Shown here: one piece after another, positions 24,507 through 38,300 of the stretch
Layout: the number at the start of each line of letters is the position of its first letter
Numbering within the stretch: position 1 is the first letter of the stretch
From: Pyrus communis
Lineage: Eukaryota > Streptophyta > Magnoliopsida > Rosales > Rosaceae
NCBI RefSeq assembly: GCF_963583255.1
Contig: NC_084808.1
Location: forward strand, 13,470,201-13,534,200
Reading direction: 5' to 3'
DNA: 64,000 nucleotides
Translations under genes and position numbers: made by a program
Notes under the pieces: model-generated
Told to the model about the DNA's origin: nothing
Seen by the model: the letters and a program-made list of their open reading frames with translations, nothing else
The model's database searches: none

Positions 24507-27500
24507 CTCCCCCTTGAGTGTGTAAATACTCAAACAAATAGCGCATCAAATCTTCGGTGGTGAAGTAAGTACAGTTGATGAAGTCGTCGGCACAATGAGC
24601 GAATGCGAGTCTCAGATCAACAGAAGAATGCATAAAAAGGTAAAACTCACAAAACCTTGCTATGGTAAAACCCAAGGTGGGAGAAAAACTCATAGACTAA
24701 GGAGAAAAGTGAGAAGTTGCATTAAGTCAAAACTATACGTCTTTTGGACGCAAGGAAAAGAGCTCATAAGGGTATGATCAGCCCAGTCTTCTCAAAACCT
24801 AGTTAGGTAGCAAAAACCCAGTGGGAAAAATGCTCCTAATTGTAGGGAAAAATAGTACATTAAGATCAAGTGAGTATACTTCTAGATTCTCCCCCTGAGT
24901 TTGATAAAACTTCCAAATGAGAACTACGAGCATTGCATATGAATAGTTAGGCATACCAATTCCTTGGACAAGCTTGTGGAAGGTTGACTTCGGCAGTGAT
25001 GTCGTGTAGAGGTCGGCAAGGTTGTCTGGGATCGACTTGCATGACTTCAATCTCCTGATGCTTTGCTGATGTGATGTAGACGCAATATGTCTTGGTGTTG
25101 ACTTCATTGATGTATCATGTCTTGGTCGGGTGGATCCATGCGACATACTTCATGGACCGTCGTTGGGACTCAATGATGGATAAAAACAACAAGTACTTCG
25201 AATATGCTCAACAAGAACTCCTAACCATGTCTCACTTGTGGCGTAGTAAAGTAAGGTAAGTCTTGGAATGGTTCGAAGATTTCGCAACTAAGGTCATATC
25301 GTGGACCTCCAAGATATTGCAATATCCCTAACGGTAAAGACATAACCATTTGGGGATTTTGCCTTGTGCGGGTTTGATAAGTAACCAGCGTCAGCTTAAT
25401 AACAAGGCAAGCATCATTCTGAGGATCAGGGGGGTTGGATCAGCTCGAGATGCGTTGAGATTTGCCCAAATTCGTAGTACCTTCAGGTTACGTCTTTAAT
25501 ACCAATTCAATGGTTGTGCGTAGTCATAGTGCTACATTTTTACTAATAGATCAACATTGAAAGAGATGTCCTGTCTAATACAATGAGCTAAGTACAATGA
25601 AGCGCAAAGTTCAACTCAGATACGGAAATTCAGATTCCATAACTTCTTCAAGGGTCTTATTTGCATATAATGTATGGACGATCATAAGTATACTCAAAGA
25701 TAACACATTCGGGGTTTAGTTCGACTAGTAGACCAAGGCATAAACTTCAGCTCAAGGCATGAACGAGTTTTCCTAACATCCTTCATCTCAAATTCCATCT
25801 TCAGGTGTGAGGCAGTTTTCTCAAGCTCTTCTAGAGTCTTAGTGAGATTCGTGTCAACGACAAAAACTGTAACTCCAGTAATTCAGATTAAGACTTCATA
25901 GTTTAACACGCAAAGGCATTCATTCGATCCCTGACTGATCAAATAATCACTTAGACGGGTATACCACATCCGTCAGATTGTTTCAATTTGTAAGTGAATG
26001 CCTCAAACAAGTTAAGAGGGTGTTCCGTGTTTTAGAACTATTTAAGTCAGTCTATGTAATTCTTCGGGAACTTACATATAAATCTCCGTATCTTTATCCC
26101 CATGGAGAAACACTAACCACATTTCATAATGCTGCAATCAATCACAGGGTTACCTTGGGCAGTGTAGGAACAATGGGTCCAAAACACACTTTGGTAAGGA
26201 ATTTGACCTAGATTGTAATTTCGGTTGTCTAATCAGTTCTACATTATAACTATTCAACGGAACACGGTTCAATATCGTCGCTTTTTATTTATGTCGGTAG
26301 CTACCATATAAATGAAAACATCATCTCATTTCAATTCCATTAACTCATCTAAACTAGTATACTGGACCAAGAACTTCAAGTCTCGGGAGTAATCCGGATT
26401 AATCTCATGAAATAGAAATGATTTGAGATAACGATCAAGTATAGATTCATTGTTGTGCCATGTCGTCCTCTTCTAGGGAAGTGAATCCTATGAACCGAGT
26501 GATCTGTTGTGCTCTAGGCCAAGATAAATTGATTGGCTATTCGCCGGTGTACCAAACCGTCCAACAGGGGCGTCCAAACCGTCCAATAAGAGCGGCACAC
26601 ACTTAGTGATGTTGACTCAACGTCCATTAAGTACGTATATCCTTGCACACATGTTGCAGCTAGTATATGATCCCGTCACTTTAGCTAAATCAGAAGAATG
26701 TGTCTGGAGCAACATTCTGAAAGCTAGAATTCATCGCACTTGCTTATCACACTTGTGCAATACTGGGATCGAGATGAGACACAATAGGCAACGTCCATGC
26801 AAATTTGTGCTGTTCTACAGGGATGTTGACGTTCTTATCTCCCCCTAACGACGGGAAGATTATCTCATTAAAGTGATAACCAGCGAATGAGCGGTAAAAA
26901 GATCGCATATAAGGGCTCTAAGAGAGCTAATGTGAATGAGAATCATAATCGACGAAGATTCACATCCTTCTTTAAGGACTCATATTGGTACGTTGCGGCA
27001 GCGCAACTTGGCATATGGAATGCACACCCAAATCGCGTAAATACGAAGCATCAAGTTCGTACCCAGTAACCAACTGTAACGTCAAATAGGTCGGGTGGCA
27101 ATGGGCCTCAAGGCGGACCAACATAACTATGTACAAGATTGCATAGCCTTAGGCAGAAACTAAAAACTTAGTACGTTCACCAAAATTTGGGTGATCATTT
27201 AAATTACGCTTTATGATCACTAGGCGAGGCTATTTGGGGTGAACATAGGAATTCGATGTTCAATTATAAACCCAAAATACATGCAATACTTTATCGAAAA
27301 ACCATCGATAAAACTCTTCGGCATTATCCAGTCTCCCGGACTTTAAGGGATAAGTAGGGTGATGAACCCTTAATTGGCTAGAGGGTTTAGCAACAATGTG
27401 TGTGGACAAACATGTGACCAGTTTGTCGATTCATCAACCAAAACCATAAGTATTTATATAGTCCGTATTTTGGTTGGATTAGTCCACATATATTCCCTTA

Positions 27501-30365
27501 AATCCACTATGAAAAAAGGTGATTTCATATCTTTGCGAGGGATGATTTAGATAATCAATTTTCCAAATGAGTAGGTTTGTCAAAGCGTGCTTGTAGGCAC
27601 AAGATCCTTACTTCGAGTAAGGAGATGCGTTGAAGCATCATTGTTCGACCTAAGTGTCCCAAATGGTCGTGTGAATGCAAGTAAACTGCTCAATCACCAA
27701 GCTCCAAGCCGGCCACATGTGGTGTGTTTCCAGTTAGGAGACAACCCATTGGCCCCAAATCAAAGCTTCAAGCTCATTTTTGGAGGCGGTGCAACGATAT
27801 TTCACTCTATTTTCTTCAATAGTTTCATTGATGATCATTATTCTTTCAAATATCCTTAAAAACCCAAAACGGTGAGAATATAAGGTCTCTTAAATGGTAA
27901 TTCAGTACCATTCATACAACGAGGAGCGTGCCAATGCTCTTAATCATGTTGGATAGACCTGAAGTCATTGCTAGAGATATGATTTAGGTGTAAACTTAGT
28001 GTGCGTAGTATCGCATTCATCCAGACAACTAACTTTCCCACATTCCTACCTAATCACGTGTTTAATTGAATTTGGTCACATGTATACAAGAAACATGATT
28101 CAATTAACTCATATTCGAGGATAATATCAATAAGATTATCCATAACTAAAACATACACCAAATGTGAATCCAAGAACATAGAAAAATGTTCACAAAGTAA
28201 ATGGTTTACTAAGGGGATTTGGCCAACAAGGATATCCATGTCAAAATTCTGCTCTTCCAACGGTGTTCAGTGGAGCAAAATCAATCTCACATATTGACTA
28301 TGAGAATGGTACTCCTCAACAACATTGGTAGAGGCACGAATAGGTGCATAACCAATGATCTATTCCATCGAGATGGAAGTAGATTCTGCAAGGTTAAGGT
28401 TCGTGAACAATATCCCTTATTCTTGAAGTTTTAGGTCTTAAGTGCCAAGGATCACACTTCGAGCGTGATGCCACACCTTGGCAGGCCCTGATTCTACCAT
28501 ATGTTGTAAAAACAAACTCAAAATTAGATTGTGAGAAAGACAGACTCCGAATTGGGTTCGATAGGCTCTAACCAAAGCTGGAGGGGTCTGTTCGGTAGGT
28601 CTCTGCCAAAGCAAGGTAGTACCATTCGGTGCACTTATGTCGAAGTAGGGCACCACTATTCAGTAGGCTTTAACCGAATTGGGTTAAGCCATTCGGTAAA
28701 CTCCAGCCGAACTAGGTCTATACCGTTCGGTAGTCTCCAGCTGAAACTGGCTCTATACCTTTCTCTCATGTTTGTGGTAGTAATCAGATTTAAGAATTTG
28801 GTAAACTTCTAGTTTCTACACTGCTGCTTCATGGGCGAGTAAGATACATGGAATGACAAGAAAAGTATTCTCCAGTCAAAATTCGATCGGATTTATAAAC
28901 ATCAAAATCGTACTCATTCATAAACGTAATCATGGTGTGCTTCAAGCAATGTCTCTCATGATTAGATGGTTTATAGGAGCGAGCCAAAGAGTCATGGAAT
29001 CCTCGTTCGTGAGGTATTTCCGTTTGTAATGCTTCGGGCATAAGTCTTCGAATTAAGATCATGGTGGAGGCTTATTCAACCCTTCCATACCATTGTTGGC
29101 TTCAATGATTTCTCAGCTTCTTTGATAGTCAAGTGGAGATTCACGTCTTATACCCCACACAAAGTGGTTTCTATTACAAACATCAAAATCAGGAAAATCG
29201 AACTTGTGACGGTTCGACAGTCCACTGAATTGGAAGGAACAAGATTGTGATTGGTGTTATGGGAATGAATCATCCATAAGCATTGAAGTTAGAACATTCG
29301 AGTTCTAAGATATGGTTTTCATGAAAAACGTCGGATTTTCATGGGTGTATTGTTTTATGAAAACTTCGGGTTTCAAAGGCACTAAATTTGAAACTACAGG
29401 TTCAATTTAGTTTATGAACAGTTAGTTCATAAAGAGAGGTTCATGCAAGAACATAGAATGCAATATGCTGATTTAAGTGTAGTGAATTTGAGTTTCTTCA
29501 GGAACTCAAGTGTGAGAGCTTCATTACTACGAAAGTATGTCAACGGTTCAAAGTATAAAAATAAATTATTGAATCGTTAATGTCCAAAATGGGGCTTCAA
29601 ACTAATAATTTTGGATTCATTATCAGATTAATGGATTGCATGTCACTTTTAATTAATTCAATAAATTGGGACCAAACGGGGTCGATCATAGAAGCAAAAA
29701 TAATTATAACATTCAGGTTAAAATTATTTAAAATGCTAAATAATAGCATTGGATTCGAAAAACCATAGCCCAATGGTATTTAGACTGGGTGCCTTAAGTA
29801 AGGCAAAGCCCTAAAGGCTTTTGGGCCTCAAGTTTGGCTGCTAAGCAGCCCACATGTGGCTACGGGCCACGGGCCAAAGGACTAGGTAGCCCAACAGCAA
29901 GCTGCTGGCTTTTTTGGGCCAAAGGGGGGCCAGGTCTTTGGACCGTGGGACAAGCCTAGCCTGTAAGGCTAGCTGCAGTACATGCGGGCCGGGGTGGTAA
30001 CAAGCCTAACAAGCTAAAGGCTTGTGGGTTTTGGGCTTGGGTTGGACCGTAGGTTATGCAACTCAAGCCAAAGCCTGGTTGGTTTCCAATAAGGGCAGCG
30101 AGCCTAAAGGGCTGTGTGCCTTGTCTAGGTGTCAATACAACACCATTTCCTTACACGGCTAGGCTTTAGGCCAGCGAGGTGGTTTGACATGGTGTCACGG
30201 TGGTGCGGCAAATCCCAATTTTGTTTTTTTTGTTTTTTTTCTTCTTTTTTTTTTTTTTTGACAGATTTTAGGGTTTGGAAAAACCCAAAATTTTGCTTCT
30301 AATTTATTTCGATGCTTTGACTCATAAATTCCACATAGCAAAAATTGCGTAATGCATGAAACGTA

Positions 30366-30430
30366 TGTGTGTGTGTGTGTGTGTGTGTGTGGGTGTGTGT
30401 GTGTATTGTATATGTTTCATATATTTGTCA

Positions 30431-30463
<33 letters not shown>

Positions 30464-30466
30464 TCG
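30366..30466. repeat. (TG)n and (TA)n microsatellites
   Basis: A TG run (about 30366-30404) followed by TA-rich repeats (about 30432-30464) inside the decayed copia. Frames reading through it are artefacts. Confidence 0.9.
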
Positions 30467-30824
30467 ATCGAAAGGTAAAAATAAATGTAGGGGGTTCATG
30501 CATTATGGGGAATGTTTTCATGCTTCATGGTCGTTTCAAATATCTTTCATTATTTTAAGCGTACCTGATTTGTTTTAAGCGTACCTGATTGGTAGAAAAC
30601 AACAAAAGCCTTTGAATTTGTAGAAGATCATTCTCTGAAAGCCGGAAATGCATCTCCAATCTGTTGTATCATGTTCAACAAAGAAAAATTAAATTGAATC
30701 AATAGCATGTAGATCAATTCAATAAAATAATAAATTAATCATAAAAATAATGATTAAAACGTAATACTTCCCTAATTGAAGATCAAACTCTCTTTAGCAC
30801 AGCGTCAAGAGCGTGCTGATAACG

Positions 30825-31112
30825 TGTTGTAGACATAATTTACTGAACAATTATGAAGGCCAGAAAGATAGGGAGGTGCAGCACATAGAGAGAGAAGAGA
30901 GAGCAGAGAGATATGTAATTGTGAGGTGTGTTCTATTCCACCCCAATGTGTCTTTATTTATAGTAGTAGGAAACATTAAATCCTTACCCTAATAGGATTA
31001 CAACTCTAATAGGATAATATCTAGTCTAAGAGATATGGTAGAATCCCATAAGGATATCTCACATATGATAGGATTTACACAATCACATTCCTAATCCAAT
31101 AAGATTGCAACA
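30825..31112 (-). repeat. Copia 5' LTR (right copy)
   Basis: Direct repeat partner of 24225-24506, 6 bases longer through small indels in the AGAGAGA part. The element's primer-site sequence lies immediately inside it on the plus-strand left. Confidence 0.92.
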
Positions 31113-31492
31113 TGATCTAGTTTCTTCTTTTTATGTGACTAAGTGGGAATAAGGCTTCAAGTTGCCGCTCAATGAACCCTAATTATCGAATCGTTAATTG
31201 TTCCCACTACTATAGTATTTACTTTAAAACTTTTTAGAAGTAAGGTATTGTTATAAATTTAACACTTTTTTTAGTAGAGCGATTAGAGCTAGTGGGTTAA
31301 ATAGTTAGATGTTAGGAAGAATGGGAATAGGTGGGAAAAAGGTGGAGATCAAACTCATACCAAATGTGGGGAAAAGGTGGGGATGAAACTCGTACCAATG
31401 TGCATAGGTATAATTAGTATAGTAATGTATACTAATTTACTAAATACTATATTAGTCGACTAAACACTATATATGTGAATATTTAAAAAATT

Positions 31493-33207
31493 GGGAAATA
31501 CCCAGAAATAGGACAGTTTCTTAATCTTGATAAAGAAGTAGGACATTTCAAATATGAACACACCATGCACAAAAATAGGACAGAAATAGGATTTTCCTAC
31601 ACCTTGAAATGACTTAATTGCCCTTCAATATAAATGGGTTATTTGCTCCCATTTTTTTATTTCTCTCTCTCCCCCTCCTTCTCTCTCTCTCCATCCCTCT
31701 CTTTCTTCTCTCACTTTCTCCCTCATGCACTTTCTCTCCCCTTCTCACTGTGCACACACGGTGCACTGTCATCCCTGCCAACAACGTCTAAATCGAAGTC
31801 ACCACCAATTTCATCTCATCCTCACGAGTACAAAACACCTAACCTTGTCATGAATCTCATCCCCGATCGTTGGGATTGAAACTCAAGCATGCCGTGAGTT
31901 TTCCAGCCATTTTCTGGCAACACGGCAAACAACCGATGCTCGAGACCACCACCACTAGACTCGCATCGAGGGTGGGAACAAAGCCCAGTCATTAAATGTT
32001 TGTGTTTTGTTTGATGAATTTTTCAGGATTTGTCCGCTGTATATACACGGCATGCACATGATATACTCATAGATTTGAGCCATTCCAAAAACTTAGATGA
32101 ATTAATACTTAGAAGTTAAATTAGGGTTTGTGTTTCATGTTGGGGCCTATGCATCGTAGAATAAATTTCAAGTTTTGACGTGCTACAAAACTGGGATGGA
32201 ACAATTTATGGTTCAATTCAAGGGAACAATTTATGGTTCAATTCAAGTGTCCAATTGCAGAAATTTGTGAATTTTTTTTTGTAATGTGCATGTGGTGTGC
32301 ATATGGTGTGCATGGCTACATCTTAATATGAGAAGCGGGAATGTTCACTAGTTATGATACACGTATGTTGTGCCCCAGAATTTAGACCACAACCTAGTTG
32401 GCCTCGGTGAAAAAAAAAAATTAAGAAAAAGCTTTGATGATGTTAAGGATCATGCATGTCCATGAAATAACAACAACGAGTATCATGTTTTCCACGTGCA
32501 CGGTTAAGCAGTGATTGATATACGTAAAAGATTTTTCAAACTACCACTGTAACCTTATATACATAAAAATTATGTTTTAATTGTATCCATTATACCAAAA
32601 GGTTGCCGTTAAAGTTTCTTATTAATGCCAAAAACAGCTCGTTGCTCAATCTCTAGTTCTGTGCATATCATGTGCATGTAATGAACATATGATGTGCATG
32701 TGGTGTGCATATAGTGTATATGGTGGTGACATCATGGGTGATGACATCATTTTTCTAATTTCGAAAAGAGAGCTGTGAGCTATGGGTTTTTGGAGTTGGA
32801 ATATTATTATGAAATTAGCGATGCACACCACATGCACATTACGGAAAAAAATTCACAAATTTCTGCAATTTGACACTTGAACCAGAAATTGTTCCATCCC
32901 AGTTTTTGTAGCACAACAAAACTTGAAATTTATTCCACAACCCATAACAGTGGCGGAGCCAGGATTTCGAATTCAGAGGGACCTCTCACAAATATTAAAA
33001 AAAAAAAATTAAATCAATAATAGTTACAAAACTGTTAACCAAAACATCATAGTATATATATGAAAAGTAACCAAAATTCACAATAACATAGCATTGATAA
33101 TATTACATATTCCCAATAATTAAAATAATTGTCCTCGACGAATTTTCATATTTTGAAACCGTTGCATAGTGTGTGTGCGAGTTTTCATATTTTGAAACCG
33201 TTGCATA

Positions 33208-33287
<80 letters not shown>

Positions 33288-34605
33288 GTTAATTTTACAA
33301 ACTAAAATAAATTAGGCAATAGTTAAGAGAAATTGTAAGACATCAATTTAATCATAATTTATAAACAAAAAATTGTAAGAGAAATTGAGATTAAAATACG
33401 TACTTTGGGTTGTTGACCAATTAACTAAACTTCAATGTCTTTTCTTTGATGGAATGATAGAATAATGGAATTCTTTAATCTGCAAAAAAAATATTATATG
33501 TTAAATTAATTTACAATTGTAGATGACAACATATATGAATTAGCAAATTGCAAAAAAATTGAAAATGATAACTTTGAGGATTCGAAGTTCATACCCTTGA
33601 GGATCATGGAAATTGAAGACTAATCGAAAAGCAATACACATACATCAACCCTAACCCAGGCTGGCAGACTGCAATCGGCTAGAAACATGGAGGATAATAA
33701 AATACTAATTTTTAGTATTGGGAAAAGGAATAGAAGTGTTGGAAGTTGGAATAGGTAGGCTTTAGGGTTAGACTATATTACATAAATATCCTTAAAATAT
33801 TTAAAGAGGGTCGGATCTTTTGTCTAGGAAATTGGAATGGTTTAAGTGAAAAAGTCGTGGAAAAATGATAAAAATAATTAAAAAAAATAAGTAGTACTAA
33901 TTTTTTTTTATAAACAAAAGCAGGGTGGGCCTAGGACTGATGTGGTCCTATGGTCCCTCTGCCCCTAACCCATAGGCTTAAACATGAAACACAAACCCTA
34001 ATTTAACTTCTAAGTAGTAATTCATCTGGAGTTTTGGGTTGGCTCAAATTTGTGAGCATACCATGTGCATGTTGTGTACATACAGTGGGCAAATCCTGAA
34101 AAATTCATCCAACAAAACACCAACATTTAATGACTGGGCTTTGTTCCCACACTCGATATGAATCCAGTGGTGGTGGTCTCGAGCCTCAGTTGTTTGCCGT
34201 GTTGCCGGAAAAGAGTCGGAAAACTCGCGGCCTGCTTGAATTTTGATCCCAACGATCGAGGATTTGAATTTTGATCCCAACGATCGTGGATGAGATTCGT
34301 GACAAGGCTAGGTGTTTTGGAAAATTGGCGGTGGCTTTGATTTGGACGGTGTTGGTCAAGATAACAGTGCACTATGTGTGCACAGTGAGAAGGGGAGAGA
34401 GAGTGCGTGAGGAAGAAAGTGAGAGAAGAGAGAGGGAGGGAGAGAGAGAGTAGAGAGAGGGAAAAATAAAATAAAAATGGGAGCAAATAATCCATTTATA
34501 AGTGGGTATTTTAGTAATTTCGGTTTTGTGCATGGCGTGGGCACAGCCGGTTTGTCCTATTTTTGTCCCAAGATTAAGAAATTGTCCCATTTTTGGGTAT
34601 TTCCC
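31493..34605. mobile_element. Mutator-like foldback element with a perfect 9-bp duplication
   Basis: The ends GGGAAATACCC..GGACA.TTTC are inverted copies of each other. They are flanked by a perfect 9-bp duplication TAAAAAATT (31484-31492 and 34606-34614), the length typical of Mutator-like elements. The inverted arms are very long: 31493-32160 pairs with 33960-34605, and 32161-32330 pairs with 32810-32945 once the inner hAT is removed. Most of the element can fold back on itself. The arms carry CT-rich tracts and repeated GTGCATGTGGTGTGCAT phrases. No transposase is encoded. Confidence 0.88.
32948..33967. mobile_element. hAT-type non-autonomous element nested in the Mutator-like element
   Basis: The left end CAGTGGCGGAG and the right end, reverse complement TAGGGGCAGAG, form 11-bp imperfect inverted repeats. 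The flanks ACCCATAA (32940-32947) and ACCCATAG (33968-33975) are a near-perfect 8-bp duplication, as expected for hAT. About 1.0 kb, with a long TG/TA microsatellite (about 33208-33287) and no transposase. It interrupts one arm of the foldback element and so arrived later. Confidence 0.85.
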
Positions 34606-34873
34606 TAAAAAATTTGATATGTTAGCCAACGCTTAAGCCTAAAACCTATCATGATAGTGCAAAGTTTTGTACATAATTGAACCAATCTACTATAAGCAAT
34701 AGCTCGAAACAACTTGAGCTCAATATCTAGCTCGAATTTTTTAAGTGAGCTCGAGCTCAGCTCGTATAAAAACTAAACCAAACCTAGCTCAAGCTTGGAA
34801 AAAATTAAACAAACCAAACTGGTGCACAATGATATTCAGTTCGGTTCAACTTGTTCAAAGCCCTACATGGGAG

Positions 34874-35369
34874 TATAACATTGGCATGAGATGTCATAGA
34901 GATGATGTACACATGTCATGGAAATCCCTTGCTTTCAACTTGTTGAAAATTACATGAGAGTTTAGACACGTGGAATTTGTTATAAAGATTTATAACTTTC
35001 AAACACATGTTACGAGTACAAAGGCAAACTTAACAATAACCCATTACATTATGGCTCTCGCCAAACGCAACTTTTTTCAGTTCAGAGTTCAGACAATATC
35101 ACAACAATAAATCTAGAATAACCCACATAAGTCACAGCCAAATTTGACATTTCTGTATAAAATTCTGCAGCAAGGGTTTACATGTGACAATTGAAGCATT
35201 AGTACAAAGAGAGCGTATTTGATCCGAAGTTTGAAGTCCTCTGAATAATTTGCATTTCCATCGAATATATTTTCATCAAAACCATGGAGCTCCTTTCTTA
35301 ACCTATTTGCTTCTCATTTTCAATTTTACGAGATCAGTAAGTTGCATCTACATGAACTTCATAGTGAAT
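34874..35369. other. 3' flank and UTR of the pseudouridine synthase gene
   Basis: No separate gene. From about 35240 up to the stop codon the sequence matches the 3' UTR part of the array at 4931-11045, with the match ending at CCATCGAATATAT (about 35257-35270). Left of that the two loci differ. Confidence 0.6.
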
Positions 35370-38300
35370 TCACTCCTTCGAGATAAGGCAATCTTGAGGA
35401 TCAAATTCTTCATAACCCACATCAACAAGACATAAACCATCAGGGGGTGCCGGTGGAGCAGTGGCACGTCTGCATGTAGCATCCATCAGCTTTAGCAATG
35501 CATCCTCATCTGCACCTGCAGCTGCTTCCCTTATTGCAGTTGCCACAAGAACCCGAACCATCTGCAAAAATAGGTAACCAAATTTTTTTATTTGTTAATT
35601 TTGGCAACGAAGTACTCATAGAAGTTAGCATCAATACAATATTAAAGAGATCACTAGAGCACCAGCAGAGTTAGCAAAATATGGCAATGATGTCAAGTTG
35701 ACTATAAAGGAAGCCCAAGGACATCACTGTTGCTAATATTGCAAGACTTACAGCCCATTAACCAGACAAGACACTAGTTCAAAATAATAAATACAAAAAC
35801 ATTGTGCATCAAGTATTACCCTCCGTAAGAATCGATTAGCAACTAGTTCAATGCACATCACTCTGCTTCCTCTTTCATGCTCCTACACAACCGCAGTGCT
35901 ATTAGTAATTAATTATCTGAATGCATATTAATAAGTAAAAGTGTGTAAGTATACTTTTCTCTAGATCACTACATTCGCAATACAATATGTAATACTCAAA
36001 GTCTGGAACTAATAGAATCACTCAAAGTAATCATATTTCTACAAATTAAATTTCTACAAATTGAAAATCAAATCCAAAGCAGGGGACGCCCAGCATTTTG
36101 AGCTCACCTAAACAAGAGTTCGAAACAATTTCACATCCTTTAATGTCTAATTAGGTACCAATTTAAAAGGAAAAGAAAAATGACCACGTACATTCTGATT
36201 AATCAATCATGTTCTAATAGTTCATCATACACAAGTGCACGTATTCAGATCAATCATGCAATCTAACTGTATATTATAAATAGACACTTGGGAATACAAG
36301 CATTCATGCCTCAACGTAGAAGAAATGTTTGATTTAAGGCAACAAGTAGTTGGGATGCATTCAAAGCCAACCCACATGCTTAAGCTAGGTAGAAAGTTTT
36401 GAGGGCTAGAAAGTACCAGATGTTTCAATCGATTATGAAAATTTTCCGAAACTTTTCTTTTCTAATATTTAATGCAATACCTACAACCCCACCATTTACT
36501 TCCAGGGGCATGGCCCTCATAAGTGAAATTTCTTCAATCATTAAACAAATATTCTGATTTCCAATTTGTCACATGAACTTGGAATTTTCCAGAACTTCGG
36601 AAGGTTTTGACTTGAAAATGATGATTCTTATTTGGCTCGCAATACCATGTTTTTTTCCTTTTTCTTTCTGTCTTATCCTAGTTTCCTATATGTTTTGTCC
36701 ATCTGAATTTCCATCTATATTGTTGAGAAAGAGAGGGGCAATTCAGGTCAAAAAAATTGGCATCCGTTATTCCTATGAGTGAACGTGACTTTGGAAAGAT
36801 ATCATTAAGTCATCTTATAGTCTCATGTTTGTTTGCTAACATACGCGCACACATTTATATGTGGGTGCAGAAACTAAACAATTGATTTTCATCCTACAAC
36901 ACAGATGAGAGCTTAAGGGATTTAAATTGAAGAGGAAAATATAAAATGAAGAAAAAGTTTCAAAAGACTAGTAACAGCAATAAACACATACTGAACATGG
37001 TAATTTGGATTCTTTAGCTCGAGCATGGAAGACAAAACACTCTGTTGGAGGACCCCTGAAAAAACAAACAAACACCGTTAGTACATGGAAGCGCACCTTC
37101 CCTCTGCTAAGGTAAGTCAGTGTTAAAGGCCTATTTCTTTGAGAGAAAATATTAAGGGGATATTCAGCTAGCGAAGATATCTTCGTATGTATCAAACTAC
37201 AGTTGAGTCAAAAGAACCTAGACAGAAAGTGACAACAGCATTTGAACCTCTTCCATCACTACATTTCTGCATAAGATCAGTCAGTCCAATGCACCTATAT
37301 ATCAGGTTGGGAAGTTGGATTCGGATGATTATAGAAAATATATCTACTCATGAGAATTATTATATGCATATAGTAATCTGCAGTGCAACCCAAGAAAAAA
37401 ATATTTAGCATTCTCTAGGTACAGAAAGAAAGGAAAAAAGGATATTACCCGTCATTTAAAAGTAAATGTCTCTTTCTTTGCATTATGAATAAAATATTAT
37501 GTTAGAGGAGAAAGAACACATGTGCAATATGCAGTCAATGAATTGAAAATATATGCACTCAATGAAGCAAATGAACTTAGGTTGTGCACTAGACATGTGG
37601 CATGAAAATAAAAAAAGGGAACGAACAACGTATTTTTGAATAACTACAGCTTACTAGTGCATGACGAGCACATGACGAGATGGGAGATTGACAATTAATA
37701 TGGCTTGACCTTGAAGAAGTGAATGAAATGGTTACAAAATAAAATAAACTACGTGAACTGATAGAACAAGACCAAGATGATGCAAATTGGAATTACGAAG
37801 CAACAGTCAAAGCTATAATCTGAAAAAGGAAAAAAATGAAGATAAGCATCCAAATATTAATTGCAAATAAAGCCTCAGTTCTTAATTTCTTACACATTTC
37901 TGGATGGTTTGGTATCACGTGCAAACATCTTATATGATAATAACTTTCCTTCTAATTTCTGTAAAAGTTGGTTCACCCTGCTTAAGCTGAATTTCTGAGG
38001 TTTGTTCTCGGTTCCAATGTCTTCATTATCATTGATAATTAAATTTCCAGCATTTGTCTCACTGCATTGATCACACCCATTTTCATTCTCATGATGATTT
38101 TGTGTACTCTTAAAGTTTTGAGCATTCCCTCCACTCTGATTACTTTGCTCCATGTCCTCCTCATCATTAAATGGAAATATATATACATAGCGTCTCCATT
38201 TGGCAGTAAAATTTGGATGGAAGGTCCTTGATACCTACACTAAGATTGACTAGCTCTCAGAGTATTGAAATTAAAAGAAAACATAAACATGGGCAGCATG

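Larger units (their letters stand above)
24225..31112 (-). mobile_element. Degenerate Ty1/copia element with two LTRs
   Basis: Two direct repeats, 24225-24506 (282 bp) and 30825-31112 (288 bp), start TGTTGTA and end TGCAACA. They are flanked by a perfect 5-bp duplication TGATC (24220-24224 and 31113-31117). Just inside the left LTR is the reverse complement of a polypurine tract (AAGGGGGAG), so the element runs on the minus strand. Inside the right LTR is CGTTATCAGCACGCTC in the primer-site position. Only scraps of coding sequence remain: minus-strand 25146-24799 includes DNLADLYTTSLP..TFHKLV, the decayed C-terminal end of copia RNase H. Many stops elsewhere make it inactive. Confidence 0.92.
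23874..34865. mobile_element. hAT-type non-autonomous element, split by two later insertions
   Basis: The left end TAGGGTTGTAAATTGG and right end ..TTGTTCAAAGCCCTA give short terminal inverted repeats of the TAGGG class. They are flanked by an imperfect 8-bp duplication (CATGAGAT at 23866-23873; CATGGGAG at 34866-34873). Both flanks carry the GAGCTCG/AGCTCG-rich sequence typical of one old plant hAT family. Remaining original parts are 23874-24224, 31118-31483 and 34615-34865, under 1 kb together. It is the oldest layer of the nest. Confidence 0.72.

Noticed and set aside
28438..28812. Small overlapping frames within 24507-30824
   Set aside because: They sit inside a decayed copia with stops in all frames; apart from the RNase H tail at 24799-25146 no segment could be matched to a domain with confidence.
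31634..31879. Ser/Leu/Pro-rich frame, and its mirror at 34127-34495
   Set aside because: Both come from the CT-rich inverted arms of the foldback element; low complexity, not a protein.
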